From: Terrilactibacillus tamarindi | GTDB taxonomy: Bacteria > Bacillota > Bacilli > Bacillales > Sporolactobacillaceae | DNA: 64,000 bases | NCBI RefSeq assembly: GCF_009718825.1 | Contig: NZ_WNHB01000012.1 | Location: forward strand, 42,794-106,793 | Direction: 5' to 3' | Shown here: positions 42,131 through 51,489 of the stretch, piece after piece | How positions within the stretch are numbered: the stretch's first letter is position 1 | Layout: the number at the start of each line of letters is the position of its first letter | Program-made: the position numbers and the translations under genes | The notes under the pieces: model-generated | The model's database searches: none | What the model was told of the DNA's origin: nothing | The model's input: the letters and a program-made list of their open reading frames with translations, nothing else

Positions 42131-43405
42131 ATGGTAGAACGTTCACTTTACGCGAGAGCAAAGGCAATCTTTCCTCCCGTAGCTAACCGTGCAACTTCTC
42201 TTGGCATTGTAAAAGGAGAAGGGGTTTACCTATGGGACGAAGAAGGAAACAAGTATCTTGATTTTGCTAGTGGCGTGGCTGTAACGAATGTTGGTCACAA
42301 TCATCCGTATGTTGTGCAAAAAGTCGTAGAACAATGTCAAACCTTGATTCATGGCGGACATAACGTGATCTATTATCCGACTTACGTTGAACTAGGTGAG
42401 AAATTGATCGAAGCAGTTGATCCAAATTATAAAGTCTATTTCTCAAATAGTGGGGCTGAAGCGAACGAAGCAGCTATCAAATTGGCTAAGCAAGTGACGA
42501 AACGACCAGGAATCATCTCGTTTAAAAGGAGTTTCCATGGTCGGACCCTTGCAACAACGACACTTACTGCTTCTAACTCTGGTTATAGACAAAACTATGA
42601 GGGACTACTCCCAAGTGTTTATTATGCTGATTATCCTTATGCTACCCGTTCAGGTTTAAATGAGGAAGAGGAGGTTAAGAGATGTATTGGCGCACTTGAC
42701 GAAATTTTCCATTGTTTAATTGCACCAGAGCAGGTTTCAAGTATTATTGTGGAACCCATGCAAGGTGAAGGGGGATATGTTGTTGCTCCTAAGGCTTTCA
42801 TTCAACATTTACGTAAAGTCTGTGATGAACATGGCATTCTACTTATTTTTGATGAAGTTCAAACGGGCTTTGGTCGAACGGGAAAATTATTTGCCTATGA
42901 ACATTTTGATGTGAAACCTGATATTCTTACTTTAGCAAAAGGGATCGCTAATGGTTTTCCACTTAGTGCTATTGTCGCTAAAGGTGAACTGATGGATGCA
43001 TGGACACAAGGAACTCATGGAGGAACTTATGGTGGAAACCCAGTGGCCTGTGCTTCTGCTCTAGCTGTACTCGAGTTATTGCAAGATAAATACATTGACA
43101 ATGCCAAAAAAATGGGCGAATACTTTGTTGAAGAATTGACGCTGTTAAAAGAAAAATATGATGAAATCCTTGAAATTAGAGGACTTGGCTTAATGATTGG
43201 TGTTGAGTTCGTCACTAAAACAGGGGAACCGAATGCCACTCTCGTTAAAAAAGTGATTGGTAAAGCGCTTGAAAAAGGACTCATATTACTGAATTGTGGA
43301 GTAGACAAAAACGTGATTCGATTTATTCCACCTCTTATTGTGAAAGAAGAAGAAATTAATAAGGCAATAACCATTTTCTCAGAATGCCTTGAAGAAATTC
43401 TATAA
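42131..43405 (+). CDS. Class III aminotransferase (acetylornithine/ornithine/4-aminobutyrate type)
   Basis: A 424-residue PLP enzyme. It shows LDFASGVAVTNVGHNHP, VYFSNSGAEANEAAIKLA, FHGRTLATTTLTAS, the DEVQTGFGRTGK motif and the PLP lysine in TLAKGIANGFPLSA. Class III omega-aminotransferases of this kind act on ornithine, acetylornithine or 4-aminobutyrate. Beside a RocB-like gene, an amidinohydrolase and an amino acid importer, ornithine (or a guanidino acid) is the best guess. ATG at 42131 follows TTTAGGAGGAA; longer in-frame starts lack a site. Confidence 0.88.
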   Translation: MVERSLYARAKAIFPPVANRATSLGIVKGEGVYLWDEEGNKYLDFASGVAVTNVGHNHPYVVQKVVEQCQTLIHGGHNVIYYPTYVELGEKLIEAVDPNYKVYFSNSGAEANEAAIKLAKQVTKRPGIISFKRSFHGRTLATTTLTASNSGYRQNYEGLLPSVYYADYPYATRSGLNEEEEVKRCIGALDEIFHCLIAPEQVSSIIVEPMQGEGGYVVAPKAFIQHLRKVCDEHGILLIFDEVQTGFGRTGKLFAYEHFDVKPDILTLAKGIANGFPLSAIVAKGELMDAWTQGTHGGTYGGNPVACASALAVLELLQDKYIDNAKKMGEYFVEELTLLKEKYDEILEIRGLGLMIGVEFVTKTGEPNATLVKKVIGKALEKGLILLNCGVDKNVIRFIPPLIVKEEEINKAITIFSECLEEIL

Positions 43406-43418
43406 TGAACCGAAAATG

Positions 43419-43469
43419 AACGGCGTCACTATTGTGAGACAGGAGCTATCAATGGTGACGCCGTTTTTT
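43419..43469 (+). terminator. Terminator after aminotransferase
   Basis: AACGGCGTCAC / GTGACGCCGTT stem with a further ATTG/CAAT pairing in the loop, followed by T6. Confidence 0.85.
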
Positions 43470-43483
43470 CATGATTATCCACA

Positions 43484-43530
43484 TAAAGAAGCAGATCATA
43501 GACAAATTAATCCATGGTCTGCTTCTTTTG
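43484..43530 (-). terminator. Terminator of the amino acid import operon
   Basis: AAAGAAGCAGA / TCTGCTTCTTT stem directly after the ABC ATPase stop codon on the minus strand. Confidence 0.7.
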
Positions 43531-44256
43531 TTATAGAACTTTCTCTAAAAAGTCTTTGGCTCGGTCTGTTTTCGGATGACTAAAAAATTCTTCCGGTGGT
43601 GCAACTTCTAGAATTTGACCTTTATCCATAAAGATCACCTTATCGGCTACCATTCTTGCAAAGCCCATTTCATGAGTAACAACAGCCATTGTCATCCCTT
43701 GCTTGGCCAAATCCATCATAACGTCAAGCACTTCTTTCACCATTTCAGGATCGAGTGCAGAGGTTGGCTCGTCAAATAAGAGATAGTCCGGTTCCATAGC
43801 GAGAGCTCTTGCTATCGCTACCCGTTGTTTTTGGCCACCAGAAAGACGGCTTGGATAGGCTTCTGCTTTTTCAGATAATCCGACCCGCTTGAGTAACTCA
43901 TCAGCTATTTGAACAGCCTCTTGTTTCGTTTTGTTTTTGACCTTTACAGGCGCATACGTCAAATTTTCTAAAACAGTTTTGTGAGGAAACAAATGGAAAT
44001 GTTGAAACACCATCCCGACTTTTTCCCGTATTTTTATCATGTTGCGGTTATTTATAGTTGTCACGTTTTGATCATCAATAAAGATATTGCCTTGCGTTGG
44101 TGTCTCAAGTAAATTGATGCAACGTAATAACGTTGATTTACCAGATCCAGAAGGCCCAATAATAGCAACAACGTCACCTTTTTTAATTTCTAATGAAATG
44201 TCTTTAAGTACCTCATTAGTTCCAAATGATTTGTGTAATTGTTCAACTTTAATCAC
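43531..44256 (-). CDS. Polar amino acid ABC transporter, ATP-binding protein
   Basis: A 241-residue ABC ATPase of the GlnQ/HisP group: Walker [11 protein letters not shown]-loop [10 protein letters not shown], signature [15 protein letters not shown], Walker [15 protein letters not shown] and the switch histidine in [10 protein letters not shown]. Its start overlaps the permease stop by eight bases. Third of three transporter genes in the operon 48614-43531. The substrate is probably arginine or a related basic amino acid by neighbourhood. Confidence 0.95.
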   Translation of the reverse strand: MIKVEQLHKSFGTNEVLKDISLEIKKGDVVAIIGPSGSGKSTLLRCINLLETPTQGNIFIDDQNVTTINNRNMIKIREKVGMVFQHFHLFPHKTVLENLTYAPVKVKNKTKQEAVQIADELLKRVGLSEKAEAYPSRLSGGQKQRVAIARALAMEPDYLLFDEPTSALDPEMVKEVLDVMMDLAKQGMTMAVVTHEMGFARMVADKVIFMDKGQILEVAPPEEFFSHPKTDRAKDFLEKVL

Positions 44257-44914
44257 TTCTACTCATCCTCCTCTCAAAGAGACGTCCAAGAATCGTTAAG
44301 ATCATGATCAGAAAATAATAAACGACAAAAGAGACGATGAGCGGTGGAAAATATAAACTATTTTCTGCTGCAACCACTTGTGCCCGGCGCATGAGATCAA
44401 GAACACCGATCGTAGAGACAATAGCGGATTCTTTTGTTAATGTAATAAATTCGTTCATCATCGCTGGTAAAATCTTTTTAACCGCTTGTGGTAAGATAAT
44501 ATCTTTCATCATGGCTCCATAAGGAACCCCTAAAGCACCAGCTGCTTCAAACTGTCCTTTGTCTACAGCATTAATACCTGAACGAATAATTTCAGACATA
44601 TAGGCTCCTGAGTTGAAACCAAACGTAATGACAGCAGCTAGAAAAGCTGATATATCATAACCTATAAGCTGGGGTGTGGCGAAATAGACAATCGTAAGTT
44701 GAAGAATTAATGGGGTACCACGGAAAATGGATGTATAAAAGTCTGCTAACAGAGCCAAAATCTTAATCCTTCCAATTTTACATAGGGATAATAGGATACC
44801 TAAGACCATACCAGTAACAGCGGACACAAGGGCAATTTCTAATGTTGTCCATACCCCATTAACAATATAAGGGATTGAGTGGGCAATTAATGAGAATCCG
44901 CTAAAAATATTCAA
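44249..44914 (-). CDS. Polar amino acid ABC transporter, permease
   Basis: A 221-residue membrane protein of the HisM/GlnP family: [31 protein letters not shown] and the EAA loop [24 protein letters not shown] at 44914 follows AAGGAGG; the upstream extension lacks a site. One permease gene only, so it works as a homodimer. It is separated from the binding-protein gene by 183 bp holding a hairpin, which may set a lower expression level than the binding protein. Confidence 0.93.
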   Translation of the reverse strand: MNIFSGFSLIAHSIPYIVNGVWTTLEIALVSAVTGMVLGILLSLCKIGRIKILALLADFYTSIFRGTPLILQLTIVYFATPQLIGYDISAFLAAVITFGFNSGAYMSEIIRSGINAVDKGQFEAAGALGVPYGAMMKDIILPQAVKKILPAMMNEFITLTKESAIVSTIGVLDLMRRAQVVAAENSLYFPPLIVSFVVYYFLIMILTILGRLFERRMSRSD

Positions 44915-45018
44915 ATTGGAACCTCCTTCTTTGAAATAACAATCGATAGTAAATAAAGAAAGCGAAACGTCGATCAGCATGGGGCTTACAGCCGATTAAT
45001 GTGGAATACAATAGTTTA

Positions 45019-45038
45019 GGGGGACTACTATGTCCCCC
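45019..45038 (-). promoter_or_regulatory. Intercistronic hairpin between binding-protein and permease genes
   Basis: GGGGGAC / GTCCCCC stem with a six-base loop. No T run on the minus strand, so it is more likely an mRNA 3'-stabilising or partial-termination element than a full terminator. Confidence 0.5.
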
Positions 45039-45097
45039 AGGGTTTTTTACTTCATCTTTACGTTTCTCAAGGGTGAAGCTTGATTGAGATAGTTCTC

Positions 45098-45868
45098 TTA
45101 TTTTATAGTGAACCATTTTTTAACGAGCTCGTCCATTTTTCCGTTTTCTTTCATTTTCTTAATTTCTTTATTGAAATCTTCTCTAATTTTGCTGTCTTTA
45201 GGGAAGGCGATAGCTGTTGGATAATCGGGTTGATCAGGTACATAGAATGATGTTAACTTATTATTTTGTTTGAGGTAACCAAGAGCAACCGTATCAACAG
45301 AGAATACCGCATCTAAACGACCTGTTTTTAATTCTTCAACGAGTTCATTGAGCTTGTTTAACTTTTCAAATTTCATTCCAAGTTTCTTTTGTTTATTGAC
45401 TGATTCAGCTAATTTTTCTTGAGTTGATCCGAGTTGGAGACCTACTTTTTTACCTTTAAGATCTTCAATTGTTTTAATGTTTTTGTCTTTACTTGTCACA
45501 ACGACTTGCTTAATTTGATGATAGCCATCTGAGAAATCCACACTTTTCTTTCTTTCAGGGGTTGGAAGCATACCTGCGATAACAAAATCGGCACGTTTAC
45601 TATTTAAAGCAGCGATTAGGCCACTGAACTCCATATCTTTAATTTTTAGATCATAGCCAAGTTGTTTTGTGATGTATTTAGCTACATCAATATCGAAACC
45701 AGAAATGGAACTGTTGCTACTTTTACTGTCAACAAATTCGAATGGAGGATAGTCCGCACTTGTTGCCATGGTTAACGTTTTCTTTTTAGAATCACCATCA
45801 CTAGATGATCCACATGCGGATAATAAAACTAACATGAGTGCAGTACAAATTAAAATAAGCTTTTTCAA
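45098..45868 (-). CDS. Amino acid ABC transporter substrate-binding lipoprotein
   Basis: A 256-residue lipoprotein: signal peptide KKLILICTALMLVLL with lipobox LSAC, then a SBP_bac_3 domain (ATSADYPPFEFVD, GFDIDVAKYI, FSGLIAALNSKRADFVIAGM, KKVGLQLGSTQE). The FD(I/L)DVA and PPFEF patterns are those of arginine/glutamine-type binding proteins. TTG at 45868 has GAGGAG eight bases upstream. Membrane-anchored, extracellular side. Thirteen bp after the rocB stop codon. Confidence 0.93.
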   Translation of the reverse strand: MKKLILICTALMLVLLSACGSSSDGDSKKKTLTMATSADYPPFEFVDSKSSNSSISGFDIDVAKYITKQLGYDLKIKDMEFSGLIAALNSKRADFVIAGMLPTPERKKSVDFSDGYHQIKQVVVTSKDKNIKTIEDLKGKKVGLQLGSTQEKLAESVNKQKKLGMKFEKLNKLNELVEELKTGRLDAVFSVDTVALGYLKQNNKLTSFYVPDQPDYPTAIAFPKDSKIREDFNKEIKKMKENGKMDELVKKWFTIK

Positions 45869-45881
45869 AAGAAACACTCCT

Positions 45882-47567
45882 CTATTTTTTTGTATTATAA
45901 CTTAAAGAGTTAATACCCTTCAATGTTGTATTTGTGATTTCCTGTATTAACATTGGGAGAACATGGAATGAGTAAGGCTTATAGACTCTCTCGGTCCACT
46001 GATGGGCGTCTTTTCCATAAACACCAATATTAATAGATGGGATGTTTAAATGATGAATCAGATCCAATGGAAGTTGATATAAATGATCCCAAACAGGAAT
46101 ATTCATTTTTAAATCTTCAGCATCATCTTCAGTCCCATTCATGGAAAGATAGCTGCTGTCTGAAAGATATGGGAAAAACTTCTTGATGGCAAAAGATTCA
46201 TTCGTTTCATTTGCAATTTTGTCAATGGCGTGTTCAAGAATCAGTCTGCATTGTCTTTGATCATCGACATGATCTTCCAAATAATTATGTGGGCAATAAG
46301 GGGGCCCAAAGAAGACAATGACTTTAGGCTGCTTATCATGATCAAGTTGCTCAAGTGCATCTACAATATGAAAACAAACGTCACGAATGTCTGCATCCGG
46401 ATATTGACTAACAGTCGCTTTAACAACTGAATTGACGTCAATGCCTTGAGATTTAATATGATTAATATAATGATCATATCCGTAAACCTTGATATTCCAA
46501 TCCGTTTGATCATCTATGAGAGCACTATTTGCAAGAAATCGTTTATATTGAGATCCAAGATAAAGTTTAACTTCTTCGCATGATTGCTTGGCCACATGAA
46601 TTAATTTTTCCAATACCTCACTTGGAGAAGCTTCATATAAAAAATAGTTAAAATACAGATGAGACTTTCCGGCTGTTTGGACATTGTAAAATTCTTTTTG
46701 ATCTCGTTGAAAGAGACATGATGGTGGTAAGACAGTTTCATTCGGTATCGACTCGGCAAAGTCCATATTATTGTTAAGATGATCATTAATACGACTCGCA
46801 ATTAATGTTGGATCAACACCTGTTAGTGTTTGTCCAACGTGAGCTTCGCGGCCCTTGATATAAAAACATCCGAGTAATTTACCTGCATTGCCTGTGTAAA
46901 TATAGCGATTCGGATCATTTGGATAGAGAGGGCTATTAAAGTCACTGTTAATGGCCATTGCGTAATGTAATTTTTCTTCAATTCTTAAACGATGAAGTTC
47001 TTTTGTAGCTTCAATGACACCCGTATGTTGGTTTTCTTCAACCGGATTAAACATGACTAAAATATTTCCGTTTAACTCTTCTCTTCTTTCTGAATAAGAC
47101 AACAAATTAACAAGATGAACAGCGATGCCGCTTTTCATGTCGAGCGCCCCTCGACCAAATAACCATTCACCAGTCGAGGCGTCTTGTTTAACTTCAGGGT
47201 CTTGATCATACACCTTAAAATACTGTTCCAGCTCATTTGATTGAAAAGCAGATGTCTTTAAACTTCCAAAATCGTCTATGCCCACAGTATCCATATGCGC
47301 ATGGTATATAACTGTTTTATCATTTTTTGATTTGCTTCTTAATAAAGCAAAGACATTTTGTCTTCCAAGTGGATCATCTTGAAGCTGCTGCGTCCATACT
47401 TTACTTGGATTTTCTTTAAAGTAAGGGAATGAGCGTAATATTTTTTCAATCGTTTTGGCTAAATCAACTTCACCAGACGTCCCATTGATACTTGAAATAT
47501 TAACGAGCGAGCGAGTTAGAAATTCAATTTTATTTGAGAAAGAAAGATCTTTAATATGTTCATACAT
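45882..47567 (-). CDS. rocB: RocB-like M20 family peptidase/amidohydrolase
   Basis: A 561-residue M20-type metalloenzyme. The metal region is VIYHAHMDTVG, then GRGALDMKSGIAVHL and FNPVEENQH. It matches B. subtilis RocB, a gene of the arginine catabolic rocABC operon whose exact reaction is still unsettled, possibly hydrolysis of N-acyl amino acids or peptides. ATG at 47567 follows AAGGAG, which an earlier in-frame ATG overlaps. It stands between the amidinohydrolase and transporter genes in one operon. Confidence 0.92.
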   Translation of the reverse strand: MYEHIKDLSFSNKIEFLTRSLVNISSINGTSGEVDLAKTIEKILRSFPYFKENPSKVWTQQLQDDPLGRQNVFALLRSKSKNDKTVIYHAHMDTVGIDDFGSLKTSAFQSNELEQYFKVYDQDPEVKQDASTGEWLFGRGALDMKSGIAVHLVNLLSYSERREELNGNILVMFNPVEENQHTGVIEATKELHRLRIEEKLHYAMAINSDFNSPLYPNDPNRYIYTGNAGKLLGCFYIKGREAHVGQTLTGVDPTLIASRINDHLNNNMDFAESIPNETVLPPSCLFQRDQKEFYNVQTAGKSHLYFNYFLYEASPSEVLEKLIHVAKQSCEEVKLYLGSQYKRFLANSALIDDQTDWNIKVYGYDHYINHIKSQGIDVNSVVKATVSQYPDADIRDVCFHIVDALEQLDHDKQPKVIVFFGPPYCPHNYLEDHVDDQRQCRLILEHAIDKIANETNESFAIKKFFPYLSDSSYLSMNGTEDDAEDLKMNIPVWDHLYQLPLDLIHHLNIPSINIGVYGKDAHQWTERVYKPYSFHVLPMLIQEITNTTLKGINSLSYNTKK

Positions 47568-47624
47568 CTTGATACGCTCCTTCATTCAGGTGGTATAGAG
47601 ACATGTGCAGGTGTCTTTTTCTCT

Positions 47625-48614
47625 TTATATATCGTCTCTATCTAGCACCAATGTTGAACAGTGAAGCCCTCCACCCATTGCATTAATCTCATTAATATTG
47701 ATCGGAATAACCTCAATATTGTTTTCTTGTAACTTTTTCATGGTCGATTGACCTTTTTCAGAAAATAGCACTTTTCCTGGTGACAAGCATAAACAGTTAT
47801 TGGTTAGTGGTGGATCATTAGGGTCCGTGATAATGAGTTTAATTCCACGATCTTGCAATAATTCCAAAAACCAATGAGGAAGATTTGTTATGTCGACTAA
47901 GGCTTTATCTCGATCAACCATCATAAACGTTTCATCTAGATGAATTAAATGAGCAGGCAGGTCGACAACAATTAGTTCCATGCCTTGCCAAGATAATATA
48001 TCTCTTAGTTGATCGATTCCTTCTTGGTTCACGCGAATGGATCGTCCAACAATGGCTGTTTTTGCATCTAATACAGCAAAACTACCGCCTTCTGCATAGC
48101 CATTGCCTTGAATAGATGCTAGGACAGGCATACCAATTTTTGCAGCTGTTCTAAGGGCAAGCCGTGTTTCCCCGTATCTAAATTTAAAAGCGAAACGAGT
48201 TAAAATTAAACCACCAGGAACGACCATGCCGACATCTCTTGCAAAGAGTTTGTTTGTGATTAATTTGCCATCATCTTCAAGTTCAATCACTTCAATCCCT
48301 TCTGCTTTTAATATGCTGACCATCTTATCATGCTGTGCTTGCATTAAAGCTAAATCTGGCGCTGTTTCATGAAGACAATAACTTACAATTTCACCATCAT
48401 CGTCTCTAAGAATGAGAGCTTCAGCCTTGGGATCAAATTTTGCATTTTGAAGAGCATGAACTTCTTTATCGGGGCGGTGAACAAGGATTTTTCTTATTTT
48501 ACCTACAGAATTGGTTACGCCCCAATTATTGTCCCAAAACTTTTCTAGTAGTCCTTTGTCTGAAGCGGGTTCTTTAACAAAATTTTCGCCTAAAAATTCA
48601 TGTAACCTAGACAA
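47625..48614 (-). CDS. Amidinotransferase/arginine-deiminase superfamily hydrolase
   Basis: A 329-residue guanidino-group-modifying enzyme. Motifs along the chain are LFARDVGMVVPGGLILTR, GNGYAEGGSFAVLD, LIHLDETFMMVD and, near the end, MGGGLHCSTLVLD with the catalytic Cys. The HLDExF histidine and the Cys are the usual catalytic pair of DDAH, ADI and amidinotransferases. Probable reaction: hydrolysis of arginine, N-methylarginine or another guanidino compound. TTG start with AAAGGAG eight bases upstream. First gene of the operon; an ArgR-like box lies 90 bp upstream. Confidence 0.88.
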   Translation of the reverse strand: MSRLHEFLGENFVKEPASDKGLLEKFWDNNWGVTNSVGKIRKILVHRPDKEVHALQNAKFDPKAEALILRDDDGEIVSYCLHETAPDLALMQAQHDKMVSILKAEGIEVIELEDDGKLITNKLFARDVGMVVPGGLILTRFAFKFRYGETRLALRTAAKIGMPVLASIQGNGYAEGGSFAVLDAKTAIVGRSIRVNQEGIDQLRDILSWQGMELIVVDLPAHLIHLDETFMMVDRDKALVDITNLPHWFLELLQDRGIKLIITDPNDPPLTNNCLCLSPGKVLFSEKGQSTMKKLQENNIEVIPININEINAMGGGLHCSTLVLDRDDI

Positions 48615-48703
48615 AATACTGGCTCCTTTCGATTTCTTTCACACACACCTAACATTGACTGAATCGTTAAAATCTTTATAAATTTATCATATTGGATATT
48701 GAG

Positions 48704-48721
48704 TGTGAATAAAAATTGTAA
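48704..48721 (+). promoter_or_regulatory. ARG box-like operator upstream of arginine operon
   Basis: TGTGAATAAAAATTGTAA keeps the core TGAATAAAAATT of the AhrC/ArgR box (CATGAATAAAAATKCAAK), 13 of 18 positions. It is in the region where the operon promoter should be, about 90 bp before the TTG start at 48614. Apart from this, 48615-48860 shows no gene. Confidence 0.6.
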
Positions 48722-48860
48722 TTTTAAATAGTATATATTTAAATATCTAATCAAAGATAAAAATGACCGTGGATTCCATTCACTGATTTATAGACTGCAC
48801 CTGCTTTATTTATTCATATAATTGGGTTTATGTATAAAAGAGAGAGGGAACTAAATGTAT

Positions 48861-48914
48861 AAAAAGGGACAAAAAAAGAGACAACCTTTTGATGATAAGT
48901 CATTAGTTTGTCCC
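48861..48914 (-). terminator. Terminator after orphan ABC ATPase gene
   Basis: GGGACAAA / TTTGTCCC stem with a long AT-rich loop, followed on the minus strand by T5. Confidence 0.6.
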
Positions 48915-48923
48915 AAGGGTTAA

Positions 48924-49628
48924 TTAAAATTGACTTAAATGAGTATAAGCATCATTAATTGTTGTTTGATGGGTTAAATTAAAGAGGTCCGGCACGGTAC
49001 CATCATAAATCAATGAGCTTTTTTGTAATAAGAGCACATGGCTATTCATTCTTACTTCTTCTTCAAGTGACGTAGCCATCACGATGGTTGTTCCAAAAGA
49101 AGAAGCAAGGTCCTTTAAATAATTCCAAATCCTTTTATTTAAAACAGGATTAATACCATAGGTCGGTTCATCTAATAATAATAAAGAAGGTCTGTGTAGC
49201 AATGAAATAGCGAGCGATAGGGATCGCTTCATATCATTTGTATATTGAGAGACCAAAGTATGGGAATGTCCCCATAGTTCAACTAGACTAAGCAACTCTT
49301 TAATTCGGACTTGAGTGGTTTTATGCGGTAATTGATAAAGTCTAGAATAATAAGTCATATGCTCTTTTGCATTTAAAAATGGATAGAGTCCATCAGTCTG
49401 TGGCATAAATCCCATTTTTGGTCTGTTTGTAGGATGATCTTCAAATGTTATTGTACCTTCTTGCAAATGATGATATCCAGCTAGTATGTTCAATAACGAT
49501 GACTTTCCAGAACCCGATGGACCGTAGATGCACGTTATTGTCCCCTTGTGAATGGAAAAAGAGATATGGTGAAGCAATGGCCTGCTTCGCTTTTTAAGTG
49601 AAATGTTATTAACGTCTATGTAAGCCAC
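48924..49628 (-). CDS. Orphan ABC transporter ATP-binding protein with degenerate signature
   Basis: A 234-residue ABC ATPase. Walker A is GPSGSGKSS and Walker B LLLLDEPTYGINP, but the signature motif is replaced by YTNDMKRSLSLAISL and the usual H-loop histidine is not obvious (VMATSLEEE). The architecture is that of CcmA/multidrug-type export ATPases. No permease gene is adjacent on either side. GTG at 49628 follows AAAGGA. It may pair with a remote permease or have lost transport function. Confidence 0.85.
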   Translation of the reverse strand: MAYIDVNNISLKKRSRPLLHHISFSIHKGTITCIYGPSGSGKSSLLNILAGYHHLQEGTITFEDHPTNRPKMGFMPQTDGLYPFLNAKEHMTYYSRLYQLPHKTTQVRIKELLSLVELWGHSHTLVSQYTNDMKRSLSLAISLLHRPSLLLLDEPTYGINPVLNKRIWNYLKDLASSFGTTIVMATSLEEEVRMNSHVLLLQKSSLIYDGTVPDLFNLTHQTTINDAYTHLSQF

Positions 49629-49770
49629 CCGCGCACGTCCTTTCTGCCCTAATTGCATTTTAGCACTATTTAGTAATTGATTGAATGCCTTTTCTCCTCA
49701 TATTCGTAAGTATTTTGAACAAAATAGGAAAGTGGCCTTTATTGTCACAGACTAAAAAGGAGGGAAAACG

Positions 49771-50451
49771 ATGGGGAATAATAAAAGCACGCTTAGAAAA
49801 TATGCGCTAATCGGAGGTCTACTAGGTGCTTCTGTTTCTCTAATGAATAAAGAATCCAGACGTTCATTAAAACAGACTATGAAAACAGCCTCTTCCAATT
49901 GCGGGAAATTAATATATACACTGTGGACGAACCCTAACAAAGTTAGTCAATATATTAAAAGTACCGGTAATAATATGCGCTTAATGGCCCAAGAAGTATC
50001 GGATGATTTTTCTAAAATGGTCAATAATGTCGATCAAGTAAGAAAAAGTTCATCAGAAGCTGTCAATTATGCTATAGAAGCAGGAAGTGAATTGACAGAT
50101 ATAGCTTCGAAAATAAAAAATTCTAGTCAATCTGTTATCCCAACAAATTTTGGCGGGCAGTCGAGCAATTTAACACCAAGTATTGCTCAGTCGTTTCTAG
50201 ATTCACCAACTAATTTAACGCAGAAGAAAACAACGCCTGTTCAAAGCGCTACTCAAACTCAGCCAACTACTTTATCAACACCAAAGAGTAACGTTAACAC
50301 GTCAACAAATCAAACCACGATGACGAGTTCAACAAATGCTGAAGATTATATCAATCATCTTCCAAGCAAAGAAAAAGAGAAAATTAATTCCGTAATAGAG
50401 GATATTAAAAGTAGTACCGGTGCTCAAAAAAATTCAAAACCCATTCATTAA
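49771..50451 (+). CDS. YtxH-like protein with Ser/Thr-rich linker (YfkI position)
   Basis: A 226-residue protein. The N-terminal YALIGGLLGASVSLMNKESR is a YtxH-like glycine helix followed by a charged amphipathic region; residues ~125-190 are Thr/Ser/Gln/Pro-rich low complexity and the end is a short charged helix (EDYINHLPSKEKEKINSVI). It lies 80 bp before the YfkH-like gene, the place held in B. subtilis by yfkI, a SigB-dependent stress gene. Probably membrane-associated. Strong AAGGAGG site. Confidence 0.7.
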   Translation: MGNNKSTLRKYALIGGLLGASVSLMNKESRRSLKQTMKTASSNCGKLIYTLWTNPNKVSQYIKSTGNNMRLMAQEVSDDFSKMVNNVDQVRKSSSEAVNYAIEAGSELTDIASKIKNSSQSVIPTNFGGQSSNLTPSIAQSFLDSPTNLTQKKTTPVQSATQTQPTTLSTPKSNVNTSTNQTTMTSSTNAEDYINHLPSKEKEKINSVIEDIKSSTGAQKNSKPIH

Positions 50452-50531
50452 ATAGTTAACCAATGGCCCAGAAAACTACACCATAAAAATAAGTTAAATC
50501 GAACCAAAGGTAAGATGGGAGAGGAAACCTA

Positions 50532-51374
50532 ATGATGGAGGAACATAGTCAACGTACAGACATAAAGATGATTATAAGACGTTTTATTAAAAGATTTACA
50601 AAGGAAGGGACATTGGATATAGCGGCAACGTTAGCTTATTACTTTTTGTTGTCGCTGTTCCCTTTCCTTATTTTTTTATTTGCCATTATTCCATATTTAG
50701 GGATAGATCAGTCTCAATTTTTAGATCTGCTGCAACGTTATGCACCAACAGCTTTAAATGACGTTATCAAACAAAACATCGACAAAGTGTTTAATAAAAA
50801 TGGAGGTATATTATCATTTGGGGTTATTGCAACGCTTTGGCCAGCATCAAATGCCTTGAATGCTTTAATCCGTGCTTTAAACCATGCTTATGACGTTGAA
50901 GAAACGCGATCATTTATTTATCAACGTTTATTAGCGATTCTTTTTACCGTCTCAATGGTTTTTGTTATTATTATATCTCTTGGTATTAATGTCATTGGAG
51001 GAGCTGTTTTTAAAACTATATTACACAAATTGGGCTTTTCAGACGGTTTAGCCACCATTTGGCATTTACTAAGCCTATTAATAACGTTTGTCATTGTTAT
51101 TATTATTTTTGCTTTACTTTATTACTTCTGTCCAAACAAAAAGTTGCACATAAAAGATGTTATTATTGGAGCCGTTGTAGCTGCAGTAAGTTGGCAAGTT
51201 GTATCATATGGCTTTTCATTTTACATTAAATACTTTGGGAATTATGCTTCCACGTATGGAACTTTAGGCGGTATTATTATCCTGATGTTATGGTTTTATA
51301 TTACTGCATTAACCATTATCGTTGGCGGAGAAATTAATGCTGTTTACCGATATATAAAATATAAACATAAATAA
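50532..51374 (+). CDS. yfkH: YihY/BrkB family membrane protein (YfkH-like)
   Basis: A 280-residue protein with about six helices: DIAATLAYYFLLSLFPFLIFL, LWPASNALNALIRALNHAYD and the C-terminal YGTLGGIIILMLWFYITALT are diagnostic of the YihY (old 'ribonuclease BN') family. Function is unknown, and the RNase annotation is historical. It follows the YtxH-like gene, and with yfkJ upstream recalls the yfkJ-yfkI-yfkH order of B. subtilis, interrupted here by the arginine module. Confidence 0.92.
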   Translation: MMEEHSQRTDIKMIIRRFIKRFTKEGTLDIAATLAYYFLLSLFPFLIFLFAIIPYLGIDQSQFLDLLQRYAPTALNDVIKQNIDKVFNKNGGILSFGVIATLWPASNALNALIRALNHAYDVEETRSFIYQRLLAILFTVSMVFVIIISLGINVIGGAVFKTILHKLGFSDGLATIWHLLSLLITFVIVIIIFALLYYFCPNKKLHIKDVIIGAVVAAVSWQVVSYGFSFYIKYFGNYASTYGTLGGIIILMLWFYITALTIIVGGEINAVYRYIKYKHK

Positions 51375-51489
51375 AACGAAGTAGTTCGTAACCTGCTTCG
51401 TTTTCTTATGGCGATTGAAAGAAGGTCGAGTCTAAAAATCATCTTTACAGCTTAATTAACATTTGATTATAAGCCATGCCCTACCCGAT

